39,327 nt of DNA from Candidatus Roizmanbacteria bacterium GW2011_GWA2_35_19 (GTDB lineage Bacteria; Patescibacteriota; Microgenomatia; UBA1406; GWC2-37-13). A program made the position numbers and the translations under genes. The notes beneath the pieces were generated by a model, which ran no database searches, had not been told where the DNA came from, and saw only the letters and a list, made by a program, of their open reading frames with translations. Location: contig LBQC01000012.1 in assembly GCA_000990565.1 (NCBI GenBank), positions 1-39,327 on the forward strand. Reading direction: 5' to 3'. Shown here one piece after another: positions 37,472 through 39,327 of this stretch (the stretch's first letter is position 1; every line of letters begins with the position of its first letter).

Positions 37472-39185
37472 GTTCTATTTTTAGTCTTTTGATTTTATTT
37501 ACAATGTCGATCTTATCTATTTTATGCAAGCGATAAATTCTTTTAATAATTGAGAGCGAGGCTTCAAATTCCGGTTGCACTACCAAGTCTACTCCTAAAT
37601 CTTTCATTCGTATCTGGTCTTTTTCTTTGTGGATTCGGCTGATAATGTAAAGGTCTCGATTTAATTTTTTAGCATTAAGCACGATTGCTTCTTGGATATA
37701 ACGTTCCGGAACTGCCATAATTAAAATTATGGCGTCCTCTACCTGCGCATAATCTAAAATATCAATGTCAGAGGGATCTCCATATATTATATTAACTCCT
37801 TGCTTTTTTGCCTTCTCGACAATAAATAGATTATAATCAATGGCTACATATGGTATATCCGCCATTGTGAGGGACCTACCTATATAACTACCTATTCTAC
37901 CGTAACCACAAATAACTACATGATTTTTAATGACTAGTTCATCTATTGGCGATTGGTTGCTGTCGATTCTATAGGTGATGAAGTTTTCTAAAAATGGCAA
38001 GTATTTTTTTATGAAAGATCTTATAGCCCTGTATGATTTATCTTTATTTGCAATGAAAATTGGCGTCAAAATAAAAGTTATAAGTACAGAAGTTATAACA
38101 AATAAATATTTGTCTATTGATATTACCTTACTTAAATAAGCTGAGGACATGAGTATAAAGGCGTCTTCATCAATCTGGAAAAGATACATAGAAAGATTGA
38201 AGCTTGCTCGAGAATGGAATCTTAAAGATATAAATATTATTAATATTACTACCGCTTTAATAATAATAACCCCTACCGTAAATAATAAAATCTGTGGCAC
38301 ATGAGTTATTACGTTCGCGAGCTGAATGTGACTTCCAATATAAACAAAAAAAATTACACCAAGTAGATTTCTAAGCGGCCTCACTTCTGAAAATATATGA
38401 TAGTGCTCAATTGTCTGGGCCAAAAGGACTCCCGCAACCATCGCCCCTATTAAGGTAGGAATTTTTAAAATTATTGATAAACCAACGACAAAAAAAATAA
38501 AAACAACAATAAAAAGATCAAATAGCTCTCTAGAAATCCGCGCGACTTTATTAAAAATAATAGGTATGATCTTTCGGCCAAGATAGTAAAGCGATGTAAT
38601 TATTAATCCTGCCTCAATTAAACCAACCACTGTATCTTTAACAATCACCCATACCGGCATATCTTGTCCTGTGATCGATGAAAATATCAGTAGATATGGA
38701 ATAAAGGCAATATCTTGAAAGATAAGAATTCCCATTGCAATTTCGCCAATAAATGATGATTCCTCTCCCCTGTCTTGAATAATTTTCGCAACAATCGTAG
38801 TTGATGAAGAAGATAAAGCAATACCAATTAAAAAAGACTCTAATACCGAAAATTTAAATAACACGCTGAAAAAAAATACAAAGAGGGTTGAAAAAAATAA
38901 TTGCAATAAGCCCCCAATAACAATAAATTTTTTGAGTACCAAAATCCGACCAAAGTTAGTTTCAAGACCTAAAGTAAAAAGTAAAAATATAATTCCAAAA
39001 TAGGCAAAGCTACGAATTGAGTCGCTTGTTGAAAGCTCCGGGAAAAGATTTCCAATAACTAGTCCTCCAACAATGTAACCAATGAGAGGCGATATCTTGG
39101 TTTTTTTAGCAACAACTGCAAGTGCAAAAGGAATAGCTAAGTACAAAAAAAAATTAAGTGCCAAAGATAGCGAAATCTCGCCCAT
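37458..39185 (-). CDS. CPA2-family cation:proton antiporter with RCK_N domain
   Basis: A 575-residue Kef/GerN-type K+ or Na+/H+ antiporter. About twelve hydrophobic helices (residues 1-385) are followed by a Rossmann RCK_N (TrkA-N) domain that starts at VVICGYGRIGSYIG and can bind NAD or a nucleotide. The membrane domain has LSSSSTTIVAKII and TLIGAMVAGVLLAQTIEH, typical of this family. A C-terminal RCK_C domain is not seen. The promoter (39194-39222) is close to the ATG. It is the first gene of an operon with the LytR-C-like gene. Confidence 0.9.
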   Translation of the reverse strand: MGEISLSLALNFFLYLAIPFALAVVAKKTKISPLIGYIVGGLVIGNLFPELSTSDSIRSFAYFGIIFLLFTLGLETNFGRILVLKKFIVIGGLLQLFFSTLFVFFFSVLFKFSVLESFLIGIALSSSSTTIVAKIIQDRGEESSFIGEIAMGILIFQDIAFIPYLLIFSSITGQDMPVWVIVKDTVVGLIEAGLIITSLYYLGRKIIPIIFNKVARISRELFDLFIVVFIFFVVGLSIILKIPTLIGAMVAGVLLAQTIEHYHIFSEVRPLRNLLGVIFFVYIGSHIQLANVITHVPQILLFTVGVIIIKAVVILIIFISLRFHSRASFNLSMYLFQIDEDAFILMSSAYLSKVISIDKYLFVITSVLITFILTPIFIANKDKSYRAIRSFIKKYLPFLENFITYRIDSNQSPIDELVIKNHVVICGYGRIGSYIGRSLTMADIPYVAIDYNLFIVEKAKKQGVNIIYGDPSDIDILDYAQVEDAIILIMAVPERYIQEAIVLNAKKLNRDLYIISRIHKEKDQIRMKDLGVDLVVQPEFEASLSIIKRIYRLHKIDKIDIVNKIKRLKIEHGIS

Positions 39186-39193
39186 AATAATTC

Positions 39194-39222
39194 AGTATAG
39201 GAATTAATGAAGATTTTCTCAA
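39194..39222 (-). promoter_or_regulatory. Promoter of the antiporter operon
   Basis: On the minus strand: TTGAGA, a 17-base spacer and TATACT, ending 8 bases before the ATG at 39185. The message should have almost no leader. The remaining bases to the window end show no gene. Confidence 0.6.
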
Positions 39223-39327
39223 TAGAATAGTGAGCAGAGGTCAGCGGATGGTATACACTTTTTAGGATTTAACTATAGCGGATACCGTGACGAGTGTCTA
39301 AAATTATTCGATCTAGAATATTACAAG

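Overview
The window is AT-rich, densely packed bacterial DNA. Every gene reads through with the standard code, and UGA is used as a stop (for example galE). Short genes, few Shine-Dalgarno sites, -10 boxes placed right at start codons, many DNA words translated in frame inside proteins, and families such as DUF2079, a Thr/Pro-rich Cys-rich surface protein and a compact DEAD-box helicase suggest a Patescibacteria/CPR genome, most likely of the Microgenomates group. That placement is inference from gene style; there is no rRNA or other marker here to confirm it.

Layout. 0-5.6 kb (minus strand): galE, an EamA-type transporter, a membrane-anchored family-2 glycosyltransferase, a DUF2079 membrane protein and a XerC/D-type recombinase, the first three spaced by repeat hairpins. 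5.7-11.9 kb: a Cys-rich surface protein, uracil-DNA glycosylase, CoaBC, a P-loop kinase-like protein, an SPFH protein with an OMP-decarboxylase/HPS-type enzyme, and a DUF1189-like membrane protein. 11.9-12.4 kb: tRNA-Leu(UAG) with a duplicated 3' end, and the second copy of a repeat first seen at 9.2 kb. 12.4-16.7 kb: flavodoxin, then an accessory block with a GIY-YIG nuclease, a HEPN-like protein, a small ORF, Fic, a WYL protein and two unknowns. 16.8-24.4 kb: DUF4153/4173 membrane protein, DEAD-box helicase, unknown, cupin, HAD phosphatase, two-helix membrane protein, DsbA-like protein and Ddl. 24.4-25.0 kb: a cluster of GTCATTTCGAG repeats around a second GIY-YIG gene. 25.0-32.8 kb: MurF-like ligase, aminotransferase, frameshifted deoxynucleoside kinase, MetK, ABC exporter pair and inositol monophosphatase-like enzyme. 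32.8-33.8 kb: about 950 bp without a convincing gene but with repeated hairpins. 33.8-39.3 kb: membrane protein, YebC, TPR protein, small membrane protein, LytR-C-like protein and a CPA2 antiporter.

How it fits together. Peptidoglycan and envelope work is represented by Ddl, the MurF-like ligase, galE, the GT2 enzyme, the LytR-C-like protein and the DsbA-like protein. Cofactor supply is represented by CoaBC and MetK. Repair and recombination are represented by Ung and the Xer-type recombinase.

The most unusual feature is the interplay of dispersed repeats with genes. Several repeat families sit between genes, form gene ends, or are translated inside conserved enzymes. One GIY-YIG gene lies between inverted copies of a GTCATTTCGA repeat whose right arm supplies the stop codons of two convergent genes. 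Other points to check are the Fic-WYL accessory cluster, the structured region at 32.8-33.8 kb, the tRNA 3'-end duplication, a single-base frameshift in the nucleoside kinase, and a recurring leaderless promoter arrangement.
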